The notes: generated from the letters alone by a model not told the origin. DNA of 44,344 bases from Singulisphaera sp. GP187 (GCA_945907755.1 CAMDTN010000019.1:1-44344); one strand, 5' to 3'. Positions 17,258 to 26,815 are shown, counted from the stretch's first letter. Translations and numbers: made by a program.

Positions 17258-18301
17258 ATGGACAGCGCCTCGTTTTCGCCTCGCTACTCGCGCCAGATCC
17301 GATTCCCCAAAGTCGGGAACGAAGGCCAGCGCAAATTGCAGGCTGCTCGCGTCACCCTCGTTGGTTGCGGCGCCTTGGGCGCCAGCCTCGCCGAAATGAT
17401 GGTGCGCTCTGGCACCGGGCACCTGTTGCTCGTCGACCGCGACATAGTGGATGCGTCCAATCTGGGGCGGCAAGCGACCTACACCACCCGCGACGCTGAA
17501 CTGGCCTTGCCCAAAGCAGCAGCACTGGCCGAGCACTTGCGCAGCTTCAATCCTGAAGTGTCCATAGAAGCGCATGTGGCGGATTTCGACGCCACCACTG
17601 CTCCGGCACTGTTGCAAGGTTGCGACTTGGTCTTGGACGGCAGCGATAACTTGGAAACGCGCTACCTGTTGAACGATCTGTGCGTGCGCGCAGGGATCCC
17701 ATGGATCTACGGTGCTTGTGTAGGCGCCACCGGCATGACCGCCGTGGTCCTGCCGGGCGAAACGCCGTGCCTACGCTGCCTCTTCCCTGATCCGCCGCCA
17801 CCTGGGTCCCTCGAAACTTGCGAGACGGCTGGGATCATCGCGCCCGCGGCAGCCTTGGTGGCATCACTGCAGGCCTTGGAGGCCATAAAAATCTTGTGCG
17901 GCGACCGCGCTTCGGTTCGGCGCACTTTGTTGCGCGTGGAATTGTGGCCGTGGCGCTTGGTGGAGCTTGGCGGTGCCAACGCGGCTCCTCGCGCCGATTG
18001 CCCTGCATGCGGGTTGCGGAAGTTCGAGTTCGCCGAAGGTGCACGTGCAGCGAAGGCTGCTGTCCTCTGCGGGCGCAATTCCGTGCAGTTGCGTGCGGCC
18101 GGCACGGCGCAAGACATCGACCTTCATGCGTTGGCGACGCGCCTGCAGCAACACTACGAGGTGGCGCACAATGGTTGGGTGCTGCGCGTGCGTGCGGAAG
18201 GCTTGGACCTAACGCTCTTCGACGATGGCCGCGCGCTGGTGTCTGGCACAGGCGATCCGCTCCTCGCACGCAGCGTGTTCGATCGCGTCGTGGGCACCTG
18301 A
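17258..18301 (+). CDS. ThiF/MoeB-type E1-like adenylyltransferase
   Basis: This 347-residue protein contains the E1-superfamily core. SRQIRFPKVGNEGQ leads, VTLVGCGALGASLAEMMVR is the ATP-binding glycine loop (near residue 30), SNLGRQ carries the conserved Arg, and GSDNLETRYLLND lies in the middle. A thiol-bearing GSLETCETAGIIAP segment follows. Two Cys pairs (CLRC and CPAC) form the usual zinc site. A ~75-residue C-terminal domain (CGRNSVQLR to LTLFDDGRALVSGTGDP) is also found on MoeB/ThiF proteins of Bacillus type. These enzymes adenylate the C-terminal glycine of a ThiS/MoaD-like carrier in thiamine or molybdopterin synthesis. No carrier gene is nearby, so ThiF versus MoeB cannot be decided. 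The ATG at 17258 is chosen because upstream codons precede the conserved start. Confidence 0.88.
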   Translation: MDSASFSPRYSRQIRFPKVGNEGQRKLQAARVTLVGCGALGASLAEMMVRSGTGHLLLVDRDIVDASNLGRQATYTTRDAELALPKAAALAEHLRSFNPEVSIEAHVADFDATTAPALLQGCDLVLDGSDNLETRYLLNDLCVRAGIPWIYGACVGATGMTAVVLPGETPCLRCLFPDPPPPGSLETCETAGIIAPAAALVASLQALEAIKILCGDRASVRRTLLRVELWPWRLVELGGANAAPRADCPACGLRKFEFAEGARAAKAAVLCGRNSVQLRAAGTAQDIDLHALATRLQQHYEVAHNGWVLRVRAEGLDLTLFDDGRALVSGTGDPLLARSVFDRVVGT

Positions 18302-18302
18302 A

Positions 18303-18327
18303 GCGCAGTGCCCGAAGGGCACTGCGC
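18303..18327. terminator. Bidirectional hairpin between convergent genes
   Basis: A perfect 11-bp inverted repeat (GCGCAGTGCCC) with a GAA loop starts two bases after the ThiF/MoeB stop and ends 13 bases before the stop of the convergent lipoprotein gene. No U-tract follows on either strand, so termination would rely on the strong stem or on other factors. Confidence 0.75.
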
Positions 18328-18340
18328 GAAGTGACTTAGC

Positions 18341-21055
18341 TCAGGGGCAAGGCGTGTTGAATGCGATGCTGATGAGGCTGACGCTCGGGAGCGTCGGTGG
18401 CACTGGCAACAACAATGCTGCAGTGCTGTAGGCGATGGTCGCAGTGAAGCGAATGAAGCGGTAGCCATCAAGCAAATTGAAGTTCGCCGCGGTGACCGGT
18501 GCGGACAGCGTGGCCGGGTCGGCCCCGCCGCCGGACAACGCTTCGAAGGCCCCTTGGAATGTGATGGTGACCACCGCGCCAGGGGCGTTGCCAATGCTGA
18601 AGTTGGTGGTGATGCCAGTGACATCAGGCGAGCCATAGCCGAGGTCGAAGAAGTTCGACACCGCTGTACCGCTCACATTGGCACTGAACGGGAAGGTGAC
18701 GGCTGAGATGTTGCCGTTCGCGGTACTGCCACCGATGAACGAGGTGTTGACGATGCCGTCCGAATCTTCAAACTGGTACACCCCGCGACCGCCTACGCCC
18801 GACGATTGATCACCGCAAGTGCTCGCAGCGCCGCCAGCGTTCACTGTCATGTTGGCGCTGTTCGCAACGATGATCTGGCTGAAAGATTGCAGCCAGATTT
18901 CGCCGCCCGAGCCGCCGCCGCCAGCACCGCCGAAGAAGCTGCTCCCTGCAGAGCCACTCGCGCCGTTCATAGCGATGATGCCGGTTGCACCTACCGTGAT
19001 GTCACCGACTGCGCTGATGCGCACCCCGCCCCCACCACCGCCACCGCCACCGCCTTGGTCATCTTGAGTGACACCAGCGACTTCCCAGCGATCGCCGCCG
19101 CCGCCGCCGCCAGAACCACCGGACTGTGTGGTGATCGGAGTCGTGAAGGCTGAGGGTTGACCGGACGAAGGTGCCGCCACGTAGCCGGGTAATGGCGATG
19201 TAGGAACGAATGGCGTGCAACCGGTGAGCAAGGTTGATGTCGGGCCGCCGTTGCCACCGGGCTGGAAGGCTGATCCGCCTGCGCCGCCGAGGCCTCCGAG
19301 GTCGCCAGGAACGCCTGCACCTGGGTTGCGGAAATTGCTCTTGCCACCGCCGCCGCCACCGAAGTTGGGGTTGGCACCCGCGGGCCCGACATTCTGCACA
19401 CCCAACTCGGGGGCTCCGTAGCCACCTTCGCCGCGGTCGGTGCGCACGGCGCCACTTTGTGATGCGCGTCCGCCTTCACCGGCACCAGGGCCGCCAGTGC
19501 CGCCGGCGATGATGTTAGGCGTGGTGCCGGAGCCATTGTTGAACTGGCCGAGGCGCGGGCCCTGCTCTGCAGAACCGTAGGCTGCGGTTGTCGCTGCGTT
19601 GGTTCCGGCAGAGCCATTGAACTGACCGTTGATGATGACGGCACCGCGGCAACGGATGTGCGCTGGGTACTTGTTGGCCAGCGGGCCGCGCGCGATGGTG
19701 ATGGGCAAACCGCCTTGGGTCCAGCCTAGTGGGGCGGTTGTCGGACTACCTGTGCCTGTGCCGATCATGCGCACCACGGCGCCGGCATTGACAGTGACTG
19801 TGGTCGTGTTCCACGCGCCCTGAGCAAAGCCTGCGCTCGCGGCGAGCCCGGTGTCGAGGGTATGCGAACCCGCGGCAAAACTCATCGCGCCGAAGAGGCC
19901 ACTTCCGACATATTCGGTGGGCAGAATCGCCGAGAGAGTTGCGCCTACGCCACCATTCCACTGCACCACGCCCGTCACGCTGAAACGGTTGGTGGTGGTG
20001 CTGAAATCTTCGATGATAGTAGGCTGCGGGCAGAACGGCACGGCGACAGTTGTGAAGAAGCGGCGCCCGCTCGGTGGTGCCGTAGCTGGTGAATAAAGTG
20101 TGGTGGGGTTGTTGCCGAAGTCGCGCACGCCGTTCGAGATCACCAGCTCGTATGTGCTGCTGGAAAGCAGCTCATCGTTGGCCACATAGTCGACACGAGC
20201 ACCACCCGTGCCACCCTGCGCTGCTTGCACAGATCCGGCCTGATAGAAGATCACCGAACCGGGCACCTGCGCGCCGGAAGGTAGGCGCAGGAGGCGCACA
20301 TTAGCGAGGTCCACATTGGCGGGCGCGATGGGCTCGCTGAAGAAGACGCTGACTGTGTTGCTCGCGATGCTGTTCGGCAGAATCGCAGCGGGGGATGGGT
20401 CGGCTGAATTGGGCGTGGTGCTGACCACATGCGGCGGACCTGCGACGGGGTCCGTAAAGCACTGGTTGGGATTGCCCGGTGGAGGATTGCAAGTGAAGAA
20501 GCAACTCGATGCGCTGGCAGCGAGCGGTAGCCCGCTCACTTGCACAGAAGATCCGGCTGAGGCGCCGCCAAACACTTGTACGGAGTAGTTGCTATTGGTC
20601 AGGAACCCCGCAACCGTGGGGTTGTTGGGGTCCGTTGGCGGTGTCGGCACGAACAACACGCGGCGCAGGTTCCCAGGAGCAACAGAGGGGTCATCCTGCA
20701 CAGAGAACGTGCCTTGGGCTGGCACGGTGTTGGTTGTGATGACATTGATGGAACCAAGGGCAATGCCAGCTTGCGGCAGTGAGGAGGCGCTCACTGGCCC
20801 GCTGAAGGTGAACACCAGCGTGGCGTTCAGGGCGACAGGAGCGGCGCAACCCGCTGATGGTCCAGTACCGTATTCCCACAGCGGCGCAGGAATGCCTGCT
20901 GCTTCGATGCGCAACAGCGAGTTGGGGCCCGCTGGCGGGATGCCGGGGCCAGCGCTGCCACCGCCACCGCAACCCGACAAAGAAATCGCAATAGAGGCCA
21001 CTGCCAAGACAGCAACAACCGCGGCGCAAGCGCGCGGTGCAAAGTTCTTCTTCAT
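18341..21055 (-). CDS. Large glycine-rich surface lipoprotein with bacterial Ig-like domain
   Basis: This 904-residue protein starts with a lipoprotein signal (MKKNFAPRAC..., lipobox LSGC with Cys29) followed by a run of glycines. Around residues 60-300 are Ig-like folds of the Big_5/SbsA type (VVSTTPNSADPSP, VSVFFSEPIAPANVDLANVRLL). The centre (~470-800) is extremely rich in Gly/Ser/Asn, with strings such as NFGGGGGGKSNF and GGAGGGGSGGEIWLQS and beta-strand-like inserts (VRISAVGDITVGATGIIAMNG). It resembles AgmC-type adhesin or gliding proteins of other bacteria, although that link is by composition. It is likely an outer-membrane adhesin or matrix protein. The longer open frame upstream lacks a signal; a GGAG lies about 11 bases before the chosen ATG at 21055. 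Confidence 0.82.
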   Translation of the reverse strand: MKKNFAPRACAAVVAVLAVASIAISLSGCGGGGSAGPGIPPAGPNSLLRIEAAGIPAPLWEYGTGPSAGCAAPVALNATLVFTFSGPVSASSLPQAGIALGSINVITTNTVPAQGTFSVQDDPSVAPGNLRRVLFVPTPPTDPNNPTVAGFLTNSNYSVQVFGGASAGSSVQVSGLPLAASASSCFFTCNPPPGNPNQCFTDPVAGPPHVVSTTPNSADPSPAAILPNSIASNTVSVFFSEPIAPANVDLANVRLLRLPSGAQVPGSVIFYQAGSVQAAQGGTGGARVDYVANDELLSSSTYELVISNGVRDFGNNPTTLYSPATAPPSGRRFFTTVAVPFCPQPTIIEDFSTTTNRFSVTGVVQWNGGVGATLSAILPTEYVGSGLFGAMSFAAGSHTLDTGLAASAGFAQGAWNTTTVTVNAGAVVRMIGTGTGSPTTAPLGWTQGGLPITIARGPLANKYPAHIRCRGAVIINGQFNGSAGTNAATTAAYGSAEQGPRLGQFNNGSGTTPNIIAGGTGGPGAGEGGRASQSGAVRTDRGEGGYGAPELGVQNVGPAGANPNFGGGGGGKSNFRNPGAGVPGDLGGLGGAGGSAFQPGGNGGPTSTLLTGCTPFVPTSPLPGYVAAPSSGQPSAFTTPITTQSGGSGGGGGGDRWEVAGVTQDDQGGGGGGGGGGVRISAVGDITVGATGIIAMNGASGSAGSSFFGGAGGGGSGGEIWLQSFSQIIVANSANMTVNAGGAASTCGDQSSGVGGRGVYQFEDSDGIVNTSFIGGSTANGNISAVTFPFSANVSGTAVSNFFDLGYGSPDVTGITTNFSIGNAPGAVVTITFQGAFEALSGGGADPATLSAPVTAANFNLLDGYRFIRFTATIAYSTAALLLPVPPTLPSVSLISIAFNTPCP

Positions 21056-21461
21056 TTGACCCGGAACTCCATCTATCAGAGCTATCACGCGCGGGTGCGC
21101 GACAGCAACCAGACTCATACTTCCAGCAGGACACCTACAGAACCGCAAACGCGGTGCCATGACCGCCAAAAAGCAGTCCGTGCGGATCCCCTTGTCAGCA
21201 CACGGTTTCTGCACGGCGTCAACAAGCTACATAAACGCACAGCGTGAAGCAGTGCGACTCCGCTCATGACACCATGCCAACCTTGGCTTCCGCGAACTCG
21301 GAACAGCCCCTTGGCGGGGCGCGGATTGTAGGGGGGTACATGGGGAGGGTCAACCACGCCCGTTGGGCAACTTTCGCCTGCAACGCCGTGTGGCTATCTT
21401 GGGCGCGTCCCGGACCGAATCAGCCCTGATAGCGCCTTCCACATCGACTTGCGAGCCTGCC
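21056..21461. other. Divergent intergenic region, 406 bp
   Basis: This is the longest gene-free stretch of the GC-rich part. It lies between the divergent lipoprotein and queD genes and must hold both promoters. I found no convincing -35/-10 pair, no tRNA and no recognisable riboswitch, including no clear preQ1-type leader before queD. The plus-strand frame 21363-21461 is open in phase with queD but has no start context, and its translation does not resemble the gene. Confidence 0.5.
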
Positions 21462-22157
21462 GTGTCCAACTCCGAACCCTGTTCTCAGCAAAACCCAGAA
21501 CTTGTTGCGCTGCATCATGTTGGTGCTGAATCGACCGCTTTGCTGCAGCGCATCGCCGCCGCCTCGGGTTGCCGCTTGTATTCCACTGCCGAACCGGGAC
21601 ACCATGTTCTGGCAGGTTGGCCAGACAATCTGGTGCGGGCGCGCACAGCGTTGTTGGGCGAACCGGCCTTGACCAGCGTGCGCGAAAGCGTTGAATGCGC
21701 CTTGCGTCGTTTAGACGCCGAGCTTCCGTTGCAAGCGACAGACGAATCGCGGGTGAAGCTCACCACTGTCGCGCGCGAGATGAGCGTGCCAACGGGCACC
21801 ACCATGTTGGTGTCGCGCGAGTTCAGTTTCGACGCCGCCCACAACCTGCCGCGCTACCACGGCAAATGCGAGCGCTTGCACGGGCACACTTTCAAAGTGC
21901 GCATCACGGTGAAGGCGCCGCTGGATGCTTGGAGCGGCATGGCCTTCGATTTCCACCATTTGAAGGGGCCGGTAGAGGAGCGCGTGGTCAAGGTGCTGGA
22001 CCACACCTACATCAACGAGACCATCGCCAACCCCAGCGCAGAGTTCATGGCCGCGTGGATCTGGGAACAGCTCAAGGACCTTCCGCTGCACGAAGTGACG
22101 GTTTGGGAAACCCCCACCTGCTCGGTCACCTACAACGGCCCCTGCAAGTCTGTCTGA
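21462..22157 (+). CDS. queD: 6-carboxytetrahydropterin synthase (QueD) with an N-terminal extension
   Basis: The C-terminal ~116 residues (from MLVSREFSFDAAHN) are a QueD/PTPS domain with zinc histidines H127, H140 and H142 (HGH), the catalytic Cys136 (KCERLHGH), the LDHTYIN motif (D180, H181) and E216 in TVWETPT. The enzyme makes 6-carboxy-tetrahydropterin from dihydroneopterin triphosphate in queuosine/7-deazaguanine synthesis. Before it lie ~105 additional residues (about 14-85 appear folded: helix TALLQRIAAASG, strands CRLYST and HHVLAGW, helix DNLVRARTALLG) that ordinary QueD proteins lack and that I cannot assign. The GTG at 21462 is a plausible start; an internal ATG at residue 115 could give the plain enzyme. 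No other queuosine genes are visible nearby. Confidence 0.85.
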   Translation: MSNSEPCSQQNPELVALHHVGAESTALLQRIAAASGCRLYSTAEPGHHVLAGWPDNLVRARTALLGEPALTSVRESVECALRRLDAELPLQATDESRVKLTTVAREMSVPTGTTMLVSREFSFDAAHNLPRYHGKCERLHGHTFKVRITVKAPLDAWSGMAFDFHHLKGPVEERVVKVLDHTYINETIANPSAEFMAAWIWEQLKDLPLHEVTVWETPTCSVTYNGPCKSV

Positions 22158-22239
22158 GTGTGCGCGTCGCCCGCAGCGCAATGCGCCCGCAGGCTTGACC
22201 ACAACGGTGCGCACCTTAGGGTGACGCCCGAGCGCCCGC

Positions 22240-24804
22240 ATGATCACGCCCATGATGCAGCAGTATTTCGCGGCCAAAGCCGCGCACCCGGAAGGGCTGC
22301 TGTTTTTTCGTATGGGCGATTTTTATGAGCTGTTTCACGCGGATGCAGAACGCGCGGCCGCGCTTCTCAGTTTGACGCTGACATCCCGCGCCAAAGGTGA
22401 AGGCGCCATTCCTATGGCCGGCGTGCCGGTGCGTGCGATGGATGGGTACATCAATCGGTTGGTGCGCATGGGCGAGAAAGTGGTCATCTGCGATCAGACG
22501 CAAGACGCAGCTGAGGCGAAGGGTTTGGTAGAGCGCGCGGTGACGCGCGTGATCACGCCAGGCACCGTGGTGGAAGAAGGCGGGTTGGATGCGCGCGACG
22601 CCAGCCACTTGTGTGCGTTGGCTTTGGTTGGCGATGTTGTAGGTATCGCCACCGCAGATTTATCCACTGGCGAATTTCGGGTCGAAGAATGCGCGGCTGC
22701 ATCTGCGATGGATGCACTTCGCCGTTTGGAGCCGCGAGAGTTGTTGCTGCCGGATTCCGTGCGTGATGCGAGCGACGCCTTGGCCACACTGCTGGCGGGC
22801 GGCGATGCGCCGCGCACCACGCTGCCGGAATGGCGCTTCGATGCCGACGCTGGCCAGCGTTTGCTGCTGGAACACTTCGGTGTGGCGCGCCTCGAAGGCT
22901 TGGGGTTGGCCGGCTTGCATGCTGCGCTGGGCGCAACGGGCGCATTGCTTTTCTATCTGCGCGAAACGCAGAAGGGCGCGGTGGCGCATTTGAAGCCACC
23001 GCGGCGCGTGGTGCACGGCGATCAATTGGTGCTGGACCGCGAAGCGGTGCAGGCGCTGGAGTTGGTGGCCACGCGGCGCGAAGGCGAGCGCAAGGGTTCG
23101 CTGTTGGCACTGATCGACGAAACCCGCACGCCTGCCGGTGCGCGCCTACTCAAGCGCTGGATGCTGGAGCCGTTGGCGCAGTGCGAAGCCATCCGGGAAC
23201 GCCAGAGCGGCGTTGCAGAACTGGTGGCGGAAGATCGTTCGCGCGAGGTGCTGCGCCAGATTCTGGGTGGCGTGCAAGACATGGAGCGCTTGATCGGGCG
23301 TTTGGCTCTGGGCCGCGCTGGCCCACGCGAAATGGTGGCGCTGCGCTGCAGTTTGGGCATGATGCCGAAATTACGCGGCGAATTGGCCGAGGCCTATTCC
23401 ACGCCGCTGCGCGCAGCCGCTGAAGAACTCCCAGATTTGAGTGCTTTGGCTGCGCTGTTGATCAAGGCGCTGCAAGAAGAAGTTCCGCCGACCACGCGCG
23501 ACGGCGGTTTTATTTGCACAGGCTATGACCCCGAATTGGATGAATTGCGCGCCATCGGCGGCAACAGCCGCGACTGGATGCTGGCGTACCAGGCCACCGA
23601 GCAAGAGCGCACGGGCATCCCGTCGTTGAAAGTGGCCTACAACTCGGTGTTCGGTTTTTACATTGAAGTCACCCATGTGCATTCTGCGCGTGTGCCCGCG
23701 GAGTATGTGCGCAAGCAAACGGTGAAAAATGCCGAGCGCTACATCACGGCGGAACTGAAGCGCGAAGAAGAGCGCGTGCTGGGTGCGGAAGAGCGCATCC
23801 TCGAACGCGAATTGGAACACTTCGCACGATTGCGCGAACGCTGCTTGGAAGCGCTGCCGCAGATTCAGCAGGCCGCAGCAGTGGTTGCGCGGGTGGATGC
23901 GTTGCAGTCGCTGGCTGAATGCGCGCGCAAGCGCCGCTGGTGCCGCCCCGAAGTGGACGACTCGCGCGATTTGGATTTGCGTGAAGCACGGCACCCGGTG
24001 GTGGAAGCCCTCGGTGGCGCAGCCTTTGTGCCCAACGACTTGAAGTTGCTGGCGGGGACTCGCGAGCTCGCTTTGATCACCGGCCCAAACATGGCCGGCA
24101 AATCAACCTTCATTCGGCAGACGGCACTACTCGTGGTGCTGGCGCAGATGGGCTCCTATGTGCCCGCTGCTGCGGCGCGCGTGGGTGTGGTTGACCGTGT
24201 GTTCACACGCATTGGTGCCAGCGACGAATTGGCCCGCGGCAATTCAACTTTCATGGTGGAGATGATCGAAACCGCAGCGATTTTGAACAGCGCTACGGCG
24301 CGCAGTCTTGTCATTCTGGACGAAGTGGGCCGTGGCACCAGCACCTTCGATGGCCTCGCCATCGCGTGGGCCATCACCGAGCACCTGGCCAACACGGTGC
24401 ACGCGCGCACGCTGTTCGCTACGCACTACCACCACTTGATCGATGTGGCCGCGGCGCTGCCGAATGCTTGCAACCTGAATGTCGCGGTGCGCGAGTGGCG
24501 CGATGAAATCGTATTCCTCCATCGCATCATCGAGGGCGGGTCCGACCGTTCCTATGGCATCCATGTGGCGCGCCTCGCAGGTGTGCCACGCAGTGTGGTG
24601 CAACGTTCAAAGGTACTGCTGGACGAATTGGAACGCGAACACGCGAGCCCCGCACAGCCAACAGGGACTGGAACGCAGTTGGGATTGTTTGCCCCAGCGG
24701 AAGACGTGATGCGCCGCGACCTGAAAGCGTTGGACATCGATCGCCTCACGCCACTGCAGGCGTTGCAGGAATTGCAGCGCCTGAAGGATTTGGCGAACGC
24801 ATGA
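22240..24804 (+). CDS. mutS: DNA mismatch repair protein MutS
   Basis: This 854-residue protein has the usual MutS length and order. The mismatch-contacting FRMGDFYELF lies at residues ~23-32, and connector, lever (RRMLKRWM-like LLKRWMLEPL) and clamp regions follow. The ATPase has Walker A GPNMAGKST near residue 612, the signature around GNSTFMVEM, Walker B LVILDEVGRGTSTFDG and THYHHL. The dimer recognises mispaired bases and small loops and starts mismatch repair. A C-terminal tail (LGLFAPAEDVMRRDLKALDIDRLTPLQAL) matches the tetramer/beta-clamp region of MutS. It begins 82 bp after queD and overlaps the next gene by four bases (ATGA). Confidence 0.97.
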   Translation: MITPMMQQYFAAKAAHPEGLLFFRMGDFYELFHADAERAAALLSLTLTSRAKGEGAIPMAGVPVRAMDGYINRLVRMGEKVVICDQTQDAAEAKGLVERAVTRVITPGTVVEEGGLDARDASHLCALALVGDVVGIATADLSTGEFRVEECAAASAMDALRRLEPRELLLPDSVRDASDALATLLAGGDAPRTTLPEWRFDADAGQRLLLEHFGVARLEGLGLAGLHAALGATGALLFYLRETQKGAVAHLKPPRRVVHGDQLVLDREAVQALELVATRREGERKGSLLALIDETRTPAGARLLKRWMLEPLAQCEAIRERQSGVAELVAEDRSREVLRQILGGVQDMERLIGRLALGRAGPREMVALRCSLGMMPKLRGELAEAYSTPLRAAAEELPDLSALAALLIKALQEEVPPTTRDGGFICTGYDPELDELRAIGGNSRDWMLAYQATEQERTGIPSLKVAYNSVFGFYIEVTHVHSARVPAEYVRKQTVKNAERYITAELKREEERVLGAEERILERELEHFARLRERCLEALPQIQQAAAVVARVDALQSLAECARKRRWCRPEVDDSRDLDLREARHPVVEALGGAAFVPNDLKLLAGTRELALITGPNMAGKSTFIRQTALLVVLAQMGSYVPAAAARVGVVDRVFTRIGASDELARGNSTFMVEMIETAAILNSATARSLVILDEVGRGTSTFDGLAIAWAITEHLANTVHARTLFATHYHHLIDVAAALPNACNLNVAVREWRDEIVFLHRIIEGGSDRSYGIHVARLAGVPRSVVQRSKVLLDELEREHASPAQPTGTGTQLGLFAPAEDVMRRDLKALDIDRLTPLQALQELQRLKDLANA

Positions 24805-26273
24805 GTCGGGCCGCGCTGGCGGTGCTTGCACTGGCCTGCGTTACAGGCGCTTTGCTGCGCATGGACCATTGCACCGCCGCTGTTGAAAACGGCGGGCGCG
24901 GCATCAACACCAGTTGGTACGCGGGCCAAATGGTGAAGCACTTCCGCGAGTATGGCTTTGTTGCCACCGGCGGCGTGCCCGTGGCTCAGAGCTGGCCAGG
25001 CACGCTGCAAGAATCGGTGCGCTATGTCAGTCACCCCGCGCCCATGACATGGTTGTGGTGGTTGGGTGCTTCAGTGCCAGCGATCCCGGAAGAATTGGGC
25101 CTGCGCTTGGTGCCATTACTGGCCAATCTGCTGACACTGCCGCTGTGCTTCTTCGCCTTGCGCCGCCAAGCATCTGCTTTGGCTGCTGCTGTGGGCACTT
25201 TGGTGTGGGCCACGCTACCGATGAGCGCTTACTACGGGTCCATTCCCAGTGGTGAAGCGTTGTTGTTGCCGTGGCTGCTGTTGCTGTGGGTGCTGCACGC
25301 GCGCTGGCGCGCTGGTGTTGGTTCGGCAGCATTGTTGGCCACGGTGTTCGGGCTGGGCTGCTGCATCGACTGGGCCTTTTATTGGGCAGCGCCGGCGCTG
25401 GGCGTTGCCGCTTTGCTGCAAGGGAGTTTTCGCGCGCAGTTCAAGCTGTTGTTGACGCTGTTGTTGAGCGGCGTTGCTGCATTCGGTTTGTATGTGCTGC
25501 ACATGAGCTTGGTGGCGGGCGGCTTCGAGCAGTTCACGCAACAGTTGCAGAGCGCACTGGGAGTTGAGCGTGCGGTGCAGGCGGACCTCGTTGGATTCCT
25601 TGAAGCGCAATGGAGTTTCCTGAGAGCGCTCTATGGCGTGCCTGCGTTGGCGCTTCTGGCACTCGGGCTACTTGCAGTGAGCACGCAACGAGGACGCCGC
25701 TTCGCTCCATTCGCCGCGTTCGGCGCCACGGTGGCATTGCTGCATGTTGGGCTGTTTCACCGGCATGCGTTCGATCACGATTTCTGGAGCATTCCGTTGT
25801 GCTTGTGCGTGGCCATGGCTGGCGCGGCGTTAGTGGATGTGGTGTTGGAGCGGCATCGGCTTGCTGTGGCCATGTTGGTCGCGCTCGCTGTTGCACTGCC
25901 CGGGGCCTTCGCAACCCATGCGCTGACTCGCGCGCGCAGCACCGCTGCCTTCCGTGACGAAGTGGCTGCACTGCCTCGCTTGCACGATGAGAACACCGTG
26001 GCGTTGGTGGCGCCCTTCTGGATTCAGCAGGTGTTCTATGCCCGCGCGCATGTGTTCCCCACGGTGGACACCGTGGAGAAAGCGCAGGCCATGGCGGCCA
26101 CTTACGCTCGCGTTTATGCGCAAACGGCGAAACGTCCGGCGCTCATGGCCTTGACGCCCGTCGGCGAAACTCAGAATGCCGAGTTGCAACGCCTGCGAGG
26201 GTGGTATGCGTCCCTTGGCATTCAGCCGCAGATCTACGGGGCGTTCGAAGTCTGGTACTTGCCCGGCGGGTGA
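24801..26273 (+). CDS. GT-C-like polytopic membrane protein (glycosyltransferase 39 family-like)
   Basis: This 490-residue protein has about ten hydrophobic segments, a first luminal loop with GGRGINTSWYAGQMVKHF, and the YVSHPAPMTWLWWLGA segment typical of PMT_2-like membrane glycosyltransferases, in which a His-Pro motif precedes the third helix. The C-terminal ~110 residues are soluble. The usual acidic pair in the first loop is not obvious, so activity is uncertain. The start codon overlaps the mutS stop; relatives sharing a mutS operon are unknown to me. It converges on yqeY with nine bases between the stops. Confidence 0.65.
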   Translation: MSRAALAVLALACVTGALLRMDHCTAAVENGGRGINTSWYAGQMVKHFREYGFVATGGVPVAQSWPGTLQESVRYVSHPAPMTWLWWLGASVPAIPEELGLRLVPLLANLLTLPLCFFALRRQASALAAAVGTLVWATLPMSAYYGSIPSGEALLLPWLLLLWVLHARWRAGVGSAALLATVFGLGCCIDWAFYWAAPALGVAALLQGSFRAQFKLLLTLLLSGVAAFGLYVLHMSLVAGGFEQFTQQLQSALGVERAVQADLVGFLEAQWSFLRALYGVPALALLALGLLAVSTQRGRRFAPFAAFGATVALLHVGLFHRHAFDHDFWSIPLCLCVAMAGAALVDVVLERHRLAVAMLVALAVALPGAFATHALTRARSTAAFRDEVAALPRLHDENTVALVAPFWIQQVFYARAHVFPTVDTVEKAQAMAATYARVYAQTAKRPALMALTPVGETQNAELQRLRGWYASLGIQPQIYGAFEVWYLPGG

Positions 26274-26280
26274 ACCGGGC
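26261..26280. terminator. Inverted repeat spanning the stop of a gene and the convergent spacer
   Basis: GCCCGG at 26261-26266 pairs with CCGGGC at 26275-26280 across an eight-base loop. The repeat contains the last codons and stop of the GT-C gene and ends three bases before the yqeY stop, so it could end transcription from both sides. There is no U-tract. Confidence 0.4.
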
Positions 26281-26282
26281 CG

Positions 26283-26729
26283 TTACTTCAGGCGCTCGGA
26301 CACCAACTTCGCCGCCAGTTTGCCATCGGCCACCCCTGCAATGCGCGGCATCAACAGGGCCATCACCTTGCCTTGTTCTTTGCGCAAGACCGCACCGCTT
26401 TCGCTGATGCAGGCTTCCACCACCGCCAGCAGTTCGGCATCCGTCATCTGCTGGGGCAGGAAGCGCTGCAGCACCTCGCGCTGAGCGCGTTCGGGGGCGG
26501 CCACATCTTCGCGCCCCGCAGCCACCGCAGCGTCGATGGTCTCGTTCATGCGCTTGATGCCCTTCTGAATATTCTGAACCACCTCCACCTCTTCTAAGGT
26601 GCGGCGTTCATCGACCTCGATCCTGCGCAGGGCCGCATTCATGAAGCGCAGCGTGTCTACAGTCAGGCTGTCACGGGCCTTCATGGCCGTCTTCAGTGCG
26701 TCTTCGAGGTTTTTGCGAGTGCTGGACAT
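26283..26729 (-). CDS. yqeY: GatB/YqeY domain-containing protein
   Basis: This 148-residue helical protein matches stand-alone YqeY in length and pattern: LKTAMKARDSLTVDTLRFMNAALRRIEVDER, then a middle IQKGIKRMNETIDAAVAAGRED, then EVLQRFLPQQMTDAELLAVVE and a C-terminal GKVMALLMPRIAGVADGKLAAKLVSERLK. The domain is also the tail of GatB in tRNA-dependent amidotransferases and binds tRNA there; the free protein's role is not settled. A GGAGG lies eight bases before the ATG at 26729, which favours it over the in-frame ATG five codons upstream. The gene is divergent from the thioredoxin-like gene, with 86 bp between the starts. Confidence 0.93.
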   Translation of the reverse strand: MSSTRKNLEDALKTAMKARDSLTVDTLRFMNAALRRIEVDERRTLEEVEVVQNIQKGIKRMNETIDAAVAAGREDVAAPERAQREVLQRFLPQQMTDAELLAVVEACISESGAVLRKEQGKVMALLMPRIAGVADGKLAAKLVSERLK

Positions 26730-26815
26730 TTTTTGGGCCTCCATGTCTTAGGATCTGGGCACAAACCAAGGTTAGGGCCCTGCGCGCTGTTGCGGAAGGG
26801 CCCGAGGAGAAGCCG

